This document shows, one piece after another, positions 25,901 through 33,801 of a stretch of 64,000 bases of DNA. The position numbers were made by a program, and so were the translations under genes. The stretch is from Deltaproteobacteria bacterium (GTDB lineage Bacteria > Myxococcota_A > UBA9042 > PHBI01), in assembly GCA_011526585.1 (NCBI GenBank), contig WYBB01000200.1, positions 34,271-98,270 on the forward strand, given 5' to 3'. The notes under the pieces are model-generated. The model saw only the letters and a program-made list of their open reading frames with translations. It made no database searches and had not been told where the DNA came from. Position 1 is the stretch's first letter; each line of letters begins with the position of its first letter.

Positions 25901-26090
25901 GCTCGTCGTTGGCGAGGTCGCGCGCCAGCACGACCGTGCCCATGCCGCCCTCGCCCAGCGCGCGCTCGATGCGATAGCGCCCGTCCCAGGTCGAGCCGAG
26001 CGGCAGCGCGGTCTCGAGCCCGGGGGGCGCGAGCGGATCGGTCGGGACCCACTCGGGTCTCCGCTGTGTGACGTGATCGGCGGCGCTCAC
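22938..26090 (-). CDS. Ser/Thr protein kinase with pseudo-ATPase and helical-repeat tail
   Basis: A 1050-aa Pkn-type kinase. The kinase domain covers about residues 39-300 with LGEGGMGTVVLAR (Gly loop), PVALKVL, HRDVKPGNIL, LIDFGIAT and SAPERIE, so all catalytic motifs are intact. Residues about 320-620 resemble the STAND/AAA regions found in myxobacterial kinases, with a Walker B-like LMIEGLEHAD but no P-loop. The remaining roughly 400 residues are Ala-rich helical repeats (TPR-like). No membrane helix is visible. The GTG at 26090 is chosen for its GGGAGGT ribosome site. The frame is open further up to 26348, but that stretch is low-complexity. It is divergent from a hybrid kinase gene. Confidence 0.85.
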   Translation of the reverse strand: MSAADHVTQRRPEWVPTDPLAPPGLETALPLGSTWDGRYRIERALGEGGMGTVVLARDLANDERPVALKVLHARCREFATAWFMREYAIQRMVRHPAIARALALGFDLSEGEEVPYFAMPLLPGVPLAEVMTTPQPLAAIWRWTLDILEALDAIHRAGFLHRDVKPGNILVDEEAADGPSARLIDFGIATGLADEPEDFFVGTPAYSAPERIECQTPFDVRSDLYSLGLVLYELIEGDPPWPGSGPDELLQQRLVEPAPPITHPECPEGVRALVAALLAREPERRPASAAIVIDELRAALGLHGPIEGARAFTERLSGLMPAGAAYRAALAADAPFVVVEAPEHDDAADVLDELGDRAALSGVRVVRVRFTGRTETPLWELEGALEILRRLRARGSENASELRGMAGAATLLTRLERPTMLMIEGLEHADSAVLATLEYALTGARNRMLSVVASMAAEVRPRAREHLASLLRKRFVEHLRLEPMTLEETHDLVARALAPTVLPEEVLTALHEEAGGHPRRVRELLVTAFERGVLVRRRDGYLWRDPGTTIVESGLGAGGVASAARPAALAPLLIEAAEQAAAHGDTGGAMSLAERAIALVRADDGADDELASWRLEVFAGALALAEAHGSRARIMRAADELLTVAVEHAHLASIERALIVRIDRAEATWDVAGVSADVDRLILYRASCGAPEPAGLAAWVGALDAALRGEVADALRACSEGIDACEARLAGELEEASRALIRWVAHRLLDLRAELAVLASERGFARQALAAYDASVEARVATSASDTEHAALRLEQALLHSLWLRRLGDLGAARAALAAVAVRAGAEAHAGLALAIAECELALGSCELAIEHAERAIQRARHDKDAVVAFGAEGVLAEAWARKGEPRRQRERLERLVHLPPPQILPQAVARVRLRWLQVRLALGEHEAVAADAIELAREAARSADLGAAGRAAFLAAQACLRLQRPLQALRQAEWVARIARLDTHDGPPQHAAEWLLASVHFQLKWFKSARALSGRAMESLRSTVHRGLGESERTRWLKSGDSFLVGLVP

Positions 26091-26335
26091 CGCTGACCTC
26101 CCGCGTGAGTGTCGTCTGCCAGACGGAGATGACGGGCGATCGCCGGGCGAGCTTAAGCCGCCGCGCGACGAATTTGACCACGAGGTCGCCCGCGCTCGGC
26201 AGGCGTCCGGCGGGAAGTTCACATAACGACATGAAATCGTCCGATTAAGCCCGACGCCGAAGCTCACGTCATCGGAGACGAGGCGCCCGAGCGCGCGCCG
26301 CCTTCCCCCAAAAAGATCCCTCGAGGGTGACGACC

Positions 26336-28267
26336 ATGGCCTATTCACCCGCCTCCGACCGCGACGCCACCGGGGCCTCCGGCAGCGCCGATACCGACTT
26401 CGCCTGGTGGCAGCCCGCCCCGCAGCGACCGACCGCAGCGCCGAGCAGGCTCCTCCTTCAGAGTGCGCCCGCGGGTGGCGCTCGCCTGCGTCGCATCCTC
26501 GGCGCCGAGACCGGCTTCGAGATCCAGACGGTCGGCTCGACCGAGCTGGCGCTGGCCGCGCTCAAGCTCGGCGACTTCGACGTCGTCGTGCTCGACGGCG
26601 GTCTCGGCGATCTCGCCGACGCCGTCGCAGGCCTGCGCTCGGACCCGCGCGCCTCCGCCTTGCCGATCATCGTGCTCGGCGCGGGCCCGCCCGTGCCGGG
26701 CGCCGTGCGCGTCGCGCTCGATCGCATGGCCGCCGCCGCGATCGGCGACGCCGTGCGAGCCGGCCGTGAGGCTCAGGGCGAAGCCCCCGGCGCGCCCCTG
26801 CCGAGCGAGGGCCCGCGCACCCGCAGCGACGCGCGCGTCGCCGAGCTGGCGACCCTGTTCTCGCTCGCCGACGCCGCCATCCTCGGAGTCGACGCGCGCG
26901 GTACCTGCATCTACGCGAGCCCTGCCGCCGCCGAGCTACTCGCCCTGCAGGACGCGAGCGAGCTGGTCTCACGCTCGCTGCGCGAGCTGATCCCTCCCAA
27001 CGTGCTCGCCGCCGGACGCGGCGAGGTGCTGCGCTTCGACGGCACGGTGGCGACGGTGCTCGTGAGCGAGCGCGCCGCCGAGCGAGGCGCCGGACGCCTG
27101 CAGCGGGTGGTGACGCTGCGCGACATGAGCGCCGAGCGCGCGCGCGAGGATCGCTTCTTCCAATGTCAGAAGCTCATCGCGCTGGGCGAGCTCGTCGGCG
27201 GCATCAGCCACGACTTCTCGAACCTCCTGACGATCGTCAGCGGCAACCTCTCCGAGATCACCCTCGTGCCCGACCTCTCCGACGAGGTACGCGAGATGTG
27301 CGAGGACGCGCTCTCCGCTTCGCTCGACGGCGTGAGCCTCACGCGCCGCCTCGTCGCGCTGGTGCGCGAGCGCCAGATCCGCCCGCGCGCGGTCGACCTC
27401 GGCCTCACGCTCTCCGACTTCGGCCGCGTGCTGCAGCGCCTGCTCAAGCGCCAGGTCCAGCTCGAGTGGGACTGCGAGGAGGGCGTGTGCGCGGTGCTCG
27501 ACCGCGCGCAGCTCGAGAGCGCCGTGCTGAACCTCATGCTCAACGCCCAGCACGCCCTCCCCTCCGGCGGCGGGCGCATCGCGCTCGGCGTCGACGTCTG
27601 CCACGAGGAGCGCCACGGCGAGCTGGTCGAGCTCGCGCGCGTCTTCGTCCGCGACGACGGCGCCGGCATGGACGAGGAGACTCGCCGCCGCGCGACGGAG
27701 CCCTTCTTCACCACGCGCCGCGAGGCCGGGGGCACCGGGCTCGGGCTGGCGATGGTGCAGCGCTTCGTGCAGCAGTTCCACGGCAGCCTCACCATCGAGA
27801 GCGCGCCGGGCGCCGGCACGCGCATCGCGCTCGCCTTCCCGCGTGTCGCGCACGCCTCCCCGCGCACCGCGATCTACGAGCGCGAGCAGCCCCGCGCCCG
27901 CGAGGAGTCGCGCTGCGTCATGGTGGTCGACGCCGACGTGCGCATCCGGCGCTACGCCGGGCGCCTGCTCGGCAACGCCGGCCACCGCGTGCTCGAGGCC
28001 TGCGACGCCGACGGCGCGAAGGACCTGCTCGCGAACGAGCGTGAGGCCGCGCTGGTCATGCTCGACGCGCGCGTCGCCGAGACGCGCTCGGGCCGCGACC
28101 TGCTCGCGTGGATGCGGCGCGAACGCCCCGGCCTGCGCGTCGTCATCACCACCGCCCAGGACGCCCCCGCCGACGCGAGCATCGCCGCCAGCGGCGTGCA
28201 TCACCTGCGCAAGCCCTACAGCGAGAGCGAGCTCAATGGCCTCTTGATCCAGATCCTCGGCCGTTGA
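26336..28267 (+). CDS. Hybrid PAS histidine kinase with degenerate N-terminal and intact C-terminal receivers
   Basis: A 643-aa soluble sensor kinase. Residues about 35-150 look like a receiver fold (FDVVVLDGGLGD) but lack the acidic pair and the usual Lys. A PAS domain follows (ADAAILGVDARGTCIYASPA). The HisKA helix has GELVGGISHDFSNL with the phospho-His, and the ATPase domain has NLMLNAQHAL and GTGLGLAMVQ. A C-terminal receiver has MVVDADV, MLDARV and LRKPY. The ATG at 26336 follows GAGGGTGA. A GTG at 26327 is less likely. No membrane segment, so the signal is probably cytoplasmic. Confidence 0.82.
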   Translation: MAYSPASDRDATGASGSADTDFAWWQPAPQRPTAAPSRLLLQSAPAGGARLRRILGAETGFEIQTVGSTELALAALKLGDFDVVVLDGGLGDLADAVAGLRSDPRASALPIIVLGAGPPVPGAVRVALDRMAAAAIGDAVRAGREAQGEAPGAPLPSEGPRTRSDARVAELATLFSLADAAILGVDARGTCIYASPAAAELLALQDASELVSRSLRELIPPNVLAAGRGEVLRFDGTVATVLVSERAAERGAGRLQRVVTLRDMSAERAREDRFFQCQKLIALGELVGGISHDFSNLLTIVSGNLSEITLVPDLSDEVREMCEDALSASLDGVSLTRRLVALVRERQIRPRAVDLGLTLSDFGRVLQRLLKRQVQLEWDCEEGVCAVLDRAQLESAVLNLMLNAQHALPSGGGRIALGVDVCHEERHGELVELARVFVRDDGAGMDEETRRRATEPFFTTRREAGGTGLGLAMVQRFVQQFHGSLTIESAPGAGTRIALAFPRVAHASPRTAIYEREQPRAREESRCVMVVDADVRIRRYAGRLLGNAGHRVLEACDADGAKDLLANEREAALVMLDARVAETRSGRDLLAWMRRERPGLRVVITTAQDAPADASIAASGVHHLRKPYSESELNGLLIQILGR

Positions 28268-28276
28268 GATCCCGCC

Positions 28277-28300
28277 GGGTGTCGCCGCGCACGACGACCC
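28277..28300. terminator. Hairpin between convergent genes
   Basis: GGGT-GTCG (28277-28284) pairs with CGAC-G-ACCC (28292-28300), one bulge and a 7-nt loop. It sits in the 46-bp gap between two convergent genes. No T-tract. Confidence 0.3.
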
Positions 28301-28313
28301 GCGCGCCGCTGGC

Positions 28314-29390
28314 TCACGCCGCTCGTCTCGAGGCGCGCCGCGCGCGCACCGCCTCGGCCAACGCGCTCAGGACCGGCACGGTGTCCTCCCAGCCGAGGCA
28401 GGCGTCGGTGATGCTCTGCCCGTAGGTCAGCGGCGCGCCCGGGCGCTGGTCCTGGCGCCCGCCGACCAGATGGCTCTCCAGCATGACGCCGAAGACGTGC
28501 TCCAAGCCGCCGGCGATCTGCTCGGCGATCGCGCCCGCGACGATCGGCTGGCGGCGGTGATCCTTGTCGCTGTTGCCGTGGCTCGTGTCGATCATGACGC
28601 GCGGTACGAGGCCCTTGGCGACGAGCTGTGCCGCGACCGACTCGACCGCTTCGCGTCCGTAGTTGGGGCCGGTGCGCTTGCCGCCGCGCAGGATCACGTG
28701 GCAGTCGGCGTTGCCGCGCGTGTGCACGATCGCCGCGATGCCCTGCTTGGTCACCGACAGGAAGGTGTGCGGGTGGCTCGCCGCCATCACCGCCTCGACC
28801 GCGATGTCGATCGAGCCCGAGGTGCCGTTCTTGAACCCGACCGGCACCGACAGGCCCGACGCGAGCTCGCGGTGCACCTGGCTCTCGGTGGTGCGCGCGC
28901 CGATGGCGCCCCACGAGACCAGGTCGGCGACGTACTGCGGGGTGATCGTGTCGAGGAACTCGCAGCCGGCCGGCACGCCCATCTCGGCGAGGTCGGCCAA
29001 CAGCCCGCGCGCAAGGCGCAGACCCTTGTTCACGTGGAAGGTGCCGTCGAGATCCGGATCGTTGATGAGCCCCTTCCAGCCGACGGTGGTGCGCGGCTTC
29101 TCGAAGTAGACGCGCATGACGATGATCAGCGCGTCGCTCAGGCGCTCGACCTGCACCTTGAGGAGCCGTGCGTAATCGCGCGCGGCGGCCACGTCGTGGA
29201 TCGAGCAGGGCCCGACGACGACGACCAGGCGATCGTCGCGCCCGGCCAGCGCGCCGGCGACCGCCTCGCGCGCCTCGGTGACCAGGCGCACGCCGGCCGG
29301 CGTGATCGGGATCTCCTCGATCAGGATCGCCGCCGAGATGAGCGGTCTCAGCTGCGCGATGCGGGTATCGTCGGTTGCGGGCTTCAGCAT
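28314..29390 (-). CDS. 3-deoxy-7-phosphoheptulonate (DAHP) synthase, type I
   Basis: First enzyme of the shikimate pathway: it condenses PEP and erythrose-4-phosphate. The 358-aa product aligns with the AroF/G/H class over its length. It has the GPCSIHD motif, MRVYFEKPRTTVGWKGLIND, EFLDTITPQY, GFKNGTSG, RGGKRTGPNY and DTSHGNSDKDH (metal and substrate sites). The ATG at 29390 gives an N-terminus of family-like length. A GTG at 29423 would add 11 Asp/Pro-rich residues. Which feedback class (Phe, Tyr, Trp) it belongs to cannot be told by eye. Not linked to other aromatic genes here. Confidence 0.95.
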   Translation of the reverse strand: MLKPATDDTRIAQLRPLISAAILIEEIPITPAGVRLVTEAREAVAGALAGRDDRLVVVVGPCSIHDVAAARDYARLLKVQVERLSDALIIVMRVYFEKPRTTVGWKGLINDPDLDGTFHVNKGLRLARGLLADLAEMGVPAGCEFLDTITPQYVADLVSWGAIGARTTESQVHRELASGLSVPVGFKNGTSGSIDIAVEAVMAASHPHTFLSVTKQGIAAIVHTRGNADCHVILRGGKRTGPNYGREAVESVAAQLVAKGLVPRVMIDTSHGNSDKDHRRQPIVAGAIAEQIAGGLEHVFGVMLESHLVGGRQDQRPGAPLTYGQSITDACLGWEDTVPVLSALAEAVRARRASRRAA

Positions 29391-29558
29391 CGGGTTCGTC
29401 TCGTCGGGATCGGGATCGTCCACAGCGCCGGCTCACGCTCGGTGCCGAGGTCTTTTGCCAGAAGCCGACGCTGATATCGAGCACTCTCATTACGCCGGGC
29501 GACGCGGTAACCTGGAGCGGACGCGCCGCTCCCCTGTCGCCCCGCCCCAGGAGACCTC

Positions 29559-29921
29559 ATGCGACCGCTCGAACGCGATCACCTCTTCGTCTACGCGCCC
29601 GGCTTCGTCGATCCCGCGCTCGGCCCGGCGCGCTGGTTCTGCCCCTACAGCGCGCAGGTCGTCGGCTTCTTGGGCTACTACCCCGAGGTGCGCGCGACGC
29701 TCGAGCTCGTGCCGATCGACTTCGCCAGACCGCGCGCGCCGCTCGTCGCCCTCGTCGGCGAGCGCTATCAGGCCGCGCCGATCCTCGTCCTCGCCCCCGG
29801 CTCGCCCGACGCGCCCGACGACGTACACGTCACCGCCGTCGGCCCGCACCGCGTGGTCGAGCGCACCCTCGAGATCCTGCGCTATCTCGCCGTCACCCGC
29901 GGCGTGCCGCTGCCGCACTGA
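29559..29921 (+). CDS. DUF3088-family protein
   Basis: A 120-aa protein with thioredoxin-fold-like character. It resembles the DUF3088 family in FVYAPGFVDPALGPARWFCP and in the later AAPILVLAPGSPDAPDD. Only the single Cys of WFCPYSAQ is present in the active-site-like position, so a dithiol redox role is doubtful. CAGGAGA precedes the ATG. Divergent from DAHP synthase. A methyltransferase gene follows after 70 bp. Function unknown. Confidence 0.72.
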   Translation: MRPLERDHLFVYAPGFVDPALGPARWFCPYSAQVVGFLGYYPEVRATLELVPIDFARPRAPLVALVGERYQAAPILVLAPGSPDAPDDVHVTAVGPHRVVERTLEILRYLAVTRGVPLPH

Positions 29922-29991
29922 CGCCCCGCCGCACCTGCCGTTGCGCGCCGGAGGGTGGACACGATGCCGGCGCGATGACAGAAACCCACGC

Positions 29992-30627
29992 ATGAGCCTG
30001 CGCTATGATGATGGCCGCGTCTCGACCGCCCCGGGCGAGCGCAACCGCGATCCGATCCTCGCGGTCTTGAAGGACGTGCTGCCCGCGCGCGGGCGCGTGC
30101 TCGAGATCGCCTCGGGCTACGGCTTTCACGCCGCGCACTTCGTCGCGCACCTCCCGCCCGGGCTGATCTGGCAGCCGAGCGAGCCCGAGCTCGAAAAACA
30201 CGAGAGCATCCTCGCCTGGCGCAGCCACCTCGGCGCTCCGGCCAACTTCCTGCCGCCGCTTTCGCTCGACGTGCACGCCGACCCCTGGCCGCTCGAGCGC
30301 GCGGACGCGGTGGTGTGCATCAACATGATCCACGCCTCGCCCTGGTCGACCTGCCTCTCGCTCATGCGCGGCTGCGGGCGTGTGCTCGCCGGCGCCTCGC
30401 CCGGGCTGCTCCTGCTCTACGGCCCGTTCGTCATCGACGGGCGTTACACCTCCCCCTCGGACGAGGCCTTCGATCGCGACCTGCGCGCGCGCGATCCCAG
30501 CTGGGGGATCCGCTCGCTCGACGAGGTCACGCGCGCCGCCGCCGAGCACGGCCTCACCCTGCGTGAGCGGCGCCCGATGCCGGCCAACAACTTCGTCCTC
30601 GTCTTCACGCGAGGCGAGCGCGCGTGA
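29992..30627 (+). CDS. DUF938-family SAM-dependent methyltransferase-like protein
   Basis: A 211-aa Rossmann-fold protein. The glycine-rich SAM motif is VLEIASGYGFHAAHFVAHLP, with the acidic residue of motif II in QPSEPELEKH. The family-typical VVCINMIHASPWS and LLLLYGPFVIDGRYT follow. These match the DUF938 family, whose substrate is unknown. I chose the ATG at 29992 where the family starts. The frame is open far upstream but that is a shadow. It overlaps the next gene by one base. Confidence 0.85.
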   Translation: MSLRYDDGRVSTAPGERNRDPILAVLKDVLPARGRVLEIASGYGFHAAHFVAHLPPGLIWQPSEPELEKHESILAWRSHLGAPANFLPPLSLDVHADPWPLERADAVVCINMIHASPWSTCLSLMRGCGRVLAGASPGLLLLYGPFVIDGRYTSPSDEAFDRDLRARDPSWGIRSLDEVTRAAAEHGLTLRERRPMPANNFVLVFTRGERA

Positions 30628-32168
30628 TGCGGCCGACGATCATCGCGCTCGCGCTCCTCGTGCCGCCCTGGCTCGTCGCCTGCGACGACGACGTGAGCGT
30701 CATCACCTCCTCGATCGAGCGCCGCTACCGCGCCGCCCAGGAGGACGCGCGAACACCCGACACCTTCGAGCCCGACACCTCCCAGCCCGACACCTTCGAG
30801 CCCGCCGACACGGCCACACCCGACACCGACCTGCCCGACGACACCGTCACGCCCGACGACACCGTCCCGCCCGACACCCAGGCCCCCGACGACACCGTCG
30901 CGCCCGATGACACGACCATCGTCGCCGACACCGACGCCACGAGCGACACCGGGCCCGACGACGCCGCGCTCCACCCCGCGCGCTACCCCGCGGCGCGCGT
31001 GCACTCGCCGATCACCCCCTCGGTCGTCGAGCGCCTGCGCGAGATCCAATCGTTCGACCCCGCGCTCGCCGACGACGTCTTCATGAAGGTCGGCGCGTCG
31101 AGCACGGTCAGCGCCGCCTACCTCAAGTGCTTCTCCGGCAGCGCCGTCGACCTCGGCGCGCACACCCACCTCCAGACCGCGCTCGACTACTTCCTCTCCG
31201 GCGACGCCGCCGGCGCCGACCCGTTCTCGCGCACCACGCTCGCAGCGAAGGTCGGCATGAGCGCGGTCTGGGCCATCGGCGGCGACCCCTCCCCGATGGA
31301 GCAGGAGTACCTCGCGCTCGAGCCGCGCTTCGCCTTCGTCAACTACGGCACCAACGACATGGGCCTCGGCTCGACCTACGAGAGCGCGCTCTGGGGTTTC
31401 GGCACAAACCTCTGGACGCTGGTCGACGAGCTCATCGGCTGGGGCGTGATCCCCATCCTCGTCAACATGGCGCGCCGCCTCGACAGCACCGCCGCCGACG
31501 CCTGGGTGCCGACGTACAACGGCGTCATCCGCGGGATCGCCCAGGGCCGCCAGGTCCCGCACATCGACATGAACCTCGCCTACGAGCCCCTGCCCGACCA
31601 CGGGATCTCCGGCGACGGCATCCACGGCACCACCTACCCGAGCGGCGCCTGCCGCCTCACCGCAGAGGGCCTGCGCTACGGCTTCAACATGCGCAACCTC
31701 CAGAGCCTCGCCGCGCTCGACCGCGTCATGGTCGCGCTCCTCGACGGCGAGCCCTTCGATCCCGCCGGCCCGGCGCTGTCCGGTCGCGGCACGCGCGCCG
31801 ATCCGATCGTCATCGACGGCCTGCCGTTTTCCGACATGCGCTCGACCCGAGACGCCCCCTCGCGCGAGCTCGACGTCTACAGCGGCTGCGCCTCCGACGC
31901 CGACGAGTCCGGCCCCGAGGTCGTCTACCGCCTCGTGCTCACCGCCCCGACCCGCCTGCGCGCCACCGTGCACGACCGCGGCGAGACCGACATCGACCTG
32001 CACCTCCTCGACGCCAGCGCCAGCGCCGCCGGCTGCATCGAACGCGCCCACCGCATCGTCGAGGCCGACCTCGCCCCCGGCACCTACCACTTCGCGCTCG
32101 ACACCTTCGTCTCCAACGGCGTCGAGAAGAGTGGCGAATACCTCTTCACCTTGCTGGAGCGACCATGA
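30627..32168 (+). CDS. SGNH-like secreted lipoprotein with Asp/Pro/Thr linker
   Basis: A 513-aa lipoprotein with signal peptide and lipobox LVAC. A linker of about 65 residues follows, built from PDT/DDT repeats (around residues 43-110), then a hydrolase-like domain. SGNH block III is present (NYGTNDMG) and block V (SGDGIHG, the DxxH). Block I, normally GDS, reads VGASSTVS, so the block-I Asp is lost although serines remain. A C-terminal pre-peptidase-like beta domain (LRATVHDRGETDIDLHLLDA) ends the protein. It starts with TGATG overlap and ends with ATGA overlap, so it is coupled to both neighbours. Confidence 0.75.
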   Translation: MRPTIIALALLVPPWLVACDDDVSVITSSIERRYRAAQEDARTPDTFEPDTSQPDTFEPADTATPDTDLPDDTVTPDDTVPPDTQAPDDTVAPDDTTIVADTDATSDTGPDDAALHPARYPAARVHSPITPSVVERLREIQSFDPALADDVFMKVGASSTVSAAYLKCFSGSAVDLGAHTHLQTALDYFLSGDAAGADPFSRTTLAAKVGMSAVWAIGGDPSPMEQEYLALEPRFAFVNYGTNDMGLGSTYESALWGFGTNLWTLVDELIGWGVIPILVNMARRLDSTAADAWVPTYNGVIRGIAQGRQVPHIDMNLAYEPLPDHGISGDGIHGTTYPSGACRLTAEGLRYGFNMRNLQSLAALDRVMVALLDGEPFDPAGPALSGRGTRADPIVIDGLPFSDMRSTRDAPSRELDVYSGCASDADESGPEVVYRLVLTAPTRLRATVHDRGETDIDLHLLDASASAAGCIERAHRIVEADLAPGTYHFALDTFVSNGVEKSGEYLFTLLERP

Positions 32169-32737
32169 ACCCGACCCGCACGCTCGCCCTCGCCCTCGCG
32201 CTCCTCGTCGCGCTCACGGTCCCGGCGACCTCCAAGGACGTCAAGGATCCGAGCGCGGCGATCTTCCACGACAAGATCCTGGCCCCGTCGCGCTGGACCG
32301 GCGAGACCCTCGCCGATGTCGCCGCCGCCATGAAGGCGGGCGAGGTCGGCCGCACCACCGTCGACTACACCTACACCTACACCCTCGGCGTCGGCTCCGA
32401 GCGCGATCGCATCGCCACCTGCGAGGTCGTCGTCGTCATCGGCGTCGGCCTCGCCGAGTGGAACCACCGCGGCAAGCGCCCGGCCGCGGACCGCGAGTGG
32501 GATCGCTTCGTCGCCGAGCTCGCGCGCCACGAAGATGGACACGTGCAGATCGCCCGGCGCCTCTTCGCCGATGCCCCCGAGCGCTGCATCGGGCAGACGC
32601 CCGCCGCGTGCCAGGCCGCGCTCGACGCGATCATGCAGCGCGAGCGCAGCGAGCAGGCCGCCTTCGATCGCGAGACCCGGCACGGCGCGACCACCGGCGC
32701 GATCCTGCGCGGAGGCGTCGACCCCCGCCCGCGTTGA
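32165..32737 (+). CDS. Secreted DUF922-like putative Zn-dependent protease
   Basis: A 190-aa protein with an N-terminal signal peptide (TLALALALLVALTVPATS). A domain has VDYTYTYTLGVGS and the zincin-like motif RHEDGHVQIARR (HExxH), as in DUF922 proteins. Four Cys in the C-terminal half could form disulfides. Its ATG overlaps the stop of the SGNH-like lipoprotein. Both are exported, suggesting a shared envelope role. Protease activity is inferred from the motif only. Confidence 0.75.
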   Translation: MNPTRTLALALALLVALTVPATSKDVKDPSAAIFHDKILAPSRWTGETLADVAAAMKAGEVGRTTVDYTYTYTLGVGSERDRIATCEVVVVIGVGLAEWNHRGKRPAADREWDRFVAELARHEDGHVQIARRLFADAPERCIGQTPAACQAALDAIMQRERSEQAAFDRETRHGATTGAILRGGVDPRPR

Positions 32738-32829
32738 ACGGCCGTCGAGCGGCCGCGCTTGTGACTCGGCCCGCGTGATTCGCTATCGTGACGTGGCACG
32801 ACACGGGCGGATCCACGCTCCGAGGCACC

Positions 32830-33432
32830 ATGAGCTATGAAGACGACGACGGCTGGGACGACGACCCCGAAGGGGACGGCCCGCTCACGCCGGTCGCGAG
32901 CTTCCTCACCGTGCACGAGGCCGAGCTCGCGCGCGGCAAGCTCGAGGCCGAGGGCTTCTTCGCCATCGTCTGGGACGCCGGCATCGTCTCGGCCGACCCG
33001 CTGCTCGCCCTGGCGGTGCGCGGGGTCAAGGTCATGGTCGCGCGCCGCCACGTCGCGCGCGCGCAGGCCGTGCTCACGCAGCACACCCACACCTTCGCGC
33101 GCGAGCTGCGCCCGGTCTTCCGCGTGCGCGCACCACGCGGCGCCGCGACGGTCGCGGTCGCCGCGGGCCTCGGGCTCATCGCCGGGGTCGCGCTCGCGCA
33201 CACGACCGAGAGCCCGGCGCTCGTCGCCGTCGGCGTGCTCGCCGGCGTGGCGATCCACGCGCTCTTCTTCCGCGCGGCCCCCGACTACTGCTCGGGCTGC
33301 GCCGCCGTCCTGCCCGCGCACGACGTCGCGACCTGCCCTCGTTGCCTCATGCTGGTGCGCGGCACCATCGGCCACCCCGACGAGCGCCTCGCCGCCGAAG
33401 AAGCGATCGACGAGCACGAAGCCGAACCCTGA
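32830..33432 (+). CDS. DUF2007-like protein with zinc ribbon and two membrane helices
   Basis: A 200-aa protein. After an acidic start, the segment LTPVASFLTVHEAELARGKLEAEG matches the DUF2007 'signal-transducing' fold. Two membrane helices lie near residues 104-140. The C-terminal part has CSGC and CPRC, a likely zinc ribbon. The ATG at 32830 is preceded by GAGG. A GTG at 32788 is less likely. Function unknown. Confidence 0.7.
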   Translation: MSYEDDDGWDDDPEGDGPLTPVASFLTVHEAELARGKLEAEGFFAIVWDAGIVSADPLLALAVRGVKVMVARRHVARAQAVLTQHTHTFARELRPVFRVRAPRGAATVAVAAGLGLIAGVALAHTTESPALVAVGVLAGVAIHALFFRAAPDYCSGCAAVLPAHDVATCPRCLMLVRGTIGHPDERLAAEEAIDEHEAEP

Positions 33433-33455
33433 GCATCGCGGTCAAGGCGTCTCTG

Positions 33456-33515
33456 GGCCACGATGGTTGACCCACCCCTGCGTAGAGCCCAATATGGCCA
33501 CATGAAGATGGCCAC
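33456..33515 (+). promoter_or_regulatory. Three GGCCAC boxes over the antitoxin start
   Basis: GGCCAC occurs at 33456-33461, 33496-33501 and 33510-33515. The last two are in TGGCCA palindromes spaced 14 nt apart and straddle the antitoxin ATG. Toxin-antitoxin operons are usually auto-repressed at such sites. Binding is inference. Confidence 0.35.
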
Positions 33516-33801
33516 GATATCCCAAGCCAAAAACCAGTTCAGCGCCTTCATCGAGCTCGTACGCCATGGGGAGACGGTGATCGTGACCGATCGGGAGCGC
33601 CCGGTCGCGCGCATCGAACCCATCATCGCCAGCGCCGTGGACGACGACGACATGCGAGTCGCGAGGCTGGAGCGCACCGGCGTGATCCGCCGTGGAGCGT
33701 GCGCGCCGGTCGACGAGGTGGACCTACCCGAGCCCGCCGAGGCGACGCATGGAACCGATATCCTGACCATCCTCATGGAGGAACGCGAGGGCGCACGATG
33801 A
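33502..33801 (+). CDS. Phd/YefM-family antitoxin
   Basis: A 99-aa antitoxin. The N-terminal DNA-binding part (MATISQAKNQFSAFIELVRH, then GETVIVTDRERPVARI) is a standard Phd/YefM fold. The acidic C-terminal tail (DEVDLPEPAEATHGTDILTI) is the expected toxin-wrapping segment. It normally represses its own operon and neutralises the following PIN toxin. The ATG at 33502 fits the domain. An ATG at 33463 would add 13 residues. No good ribosome site is seen for either. The stop overlaps the toxin start. Confidence 0.88.
   Translation: MKMATISQAKNQFSAFIELVRHGETVIVTDRERPVARIEPIIASAVDDDDMRVARLERTGVIRRGACAPVDEVDLPEPAEATHGTDILTILMEEREGAR

Noticed and set aside
26091..26348. N-terminal extension of the Ser/Thr kinase up to 26348
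   Set aside because: Would overlap the divergent kinase gene start and carries no domain. GTG 26090 has a strong ribosome site.
29278..29991. Upstream extension of the DUF938 methyltransferase frame
   Set aside because: It crosses the DUF3088 gene in another frame and has Arg/Ser/Pro-rich shadow composition.
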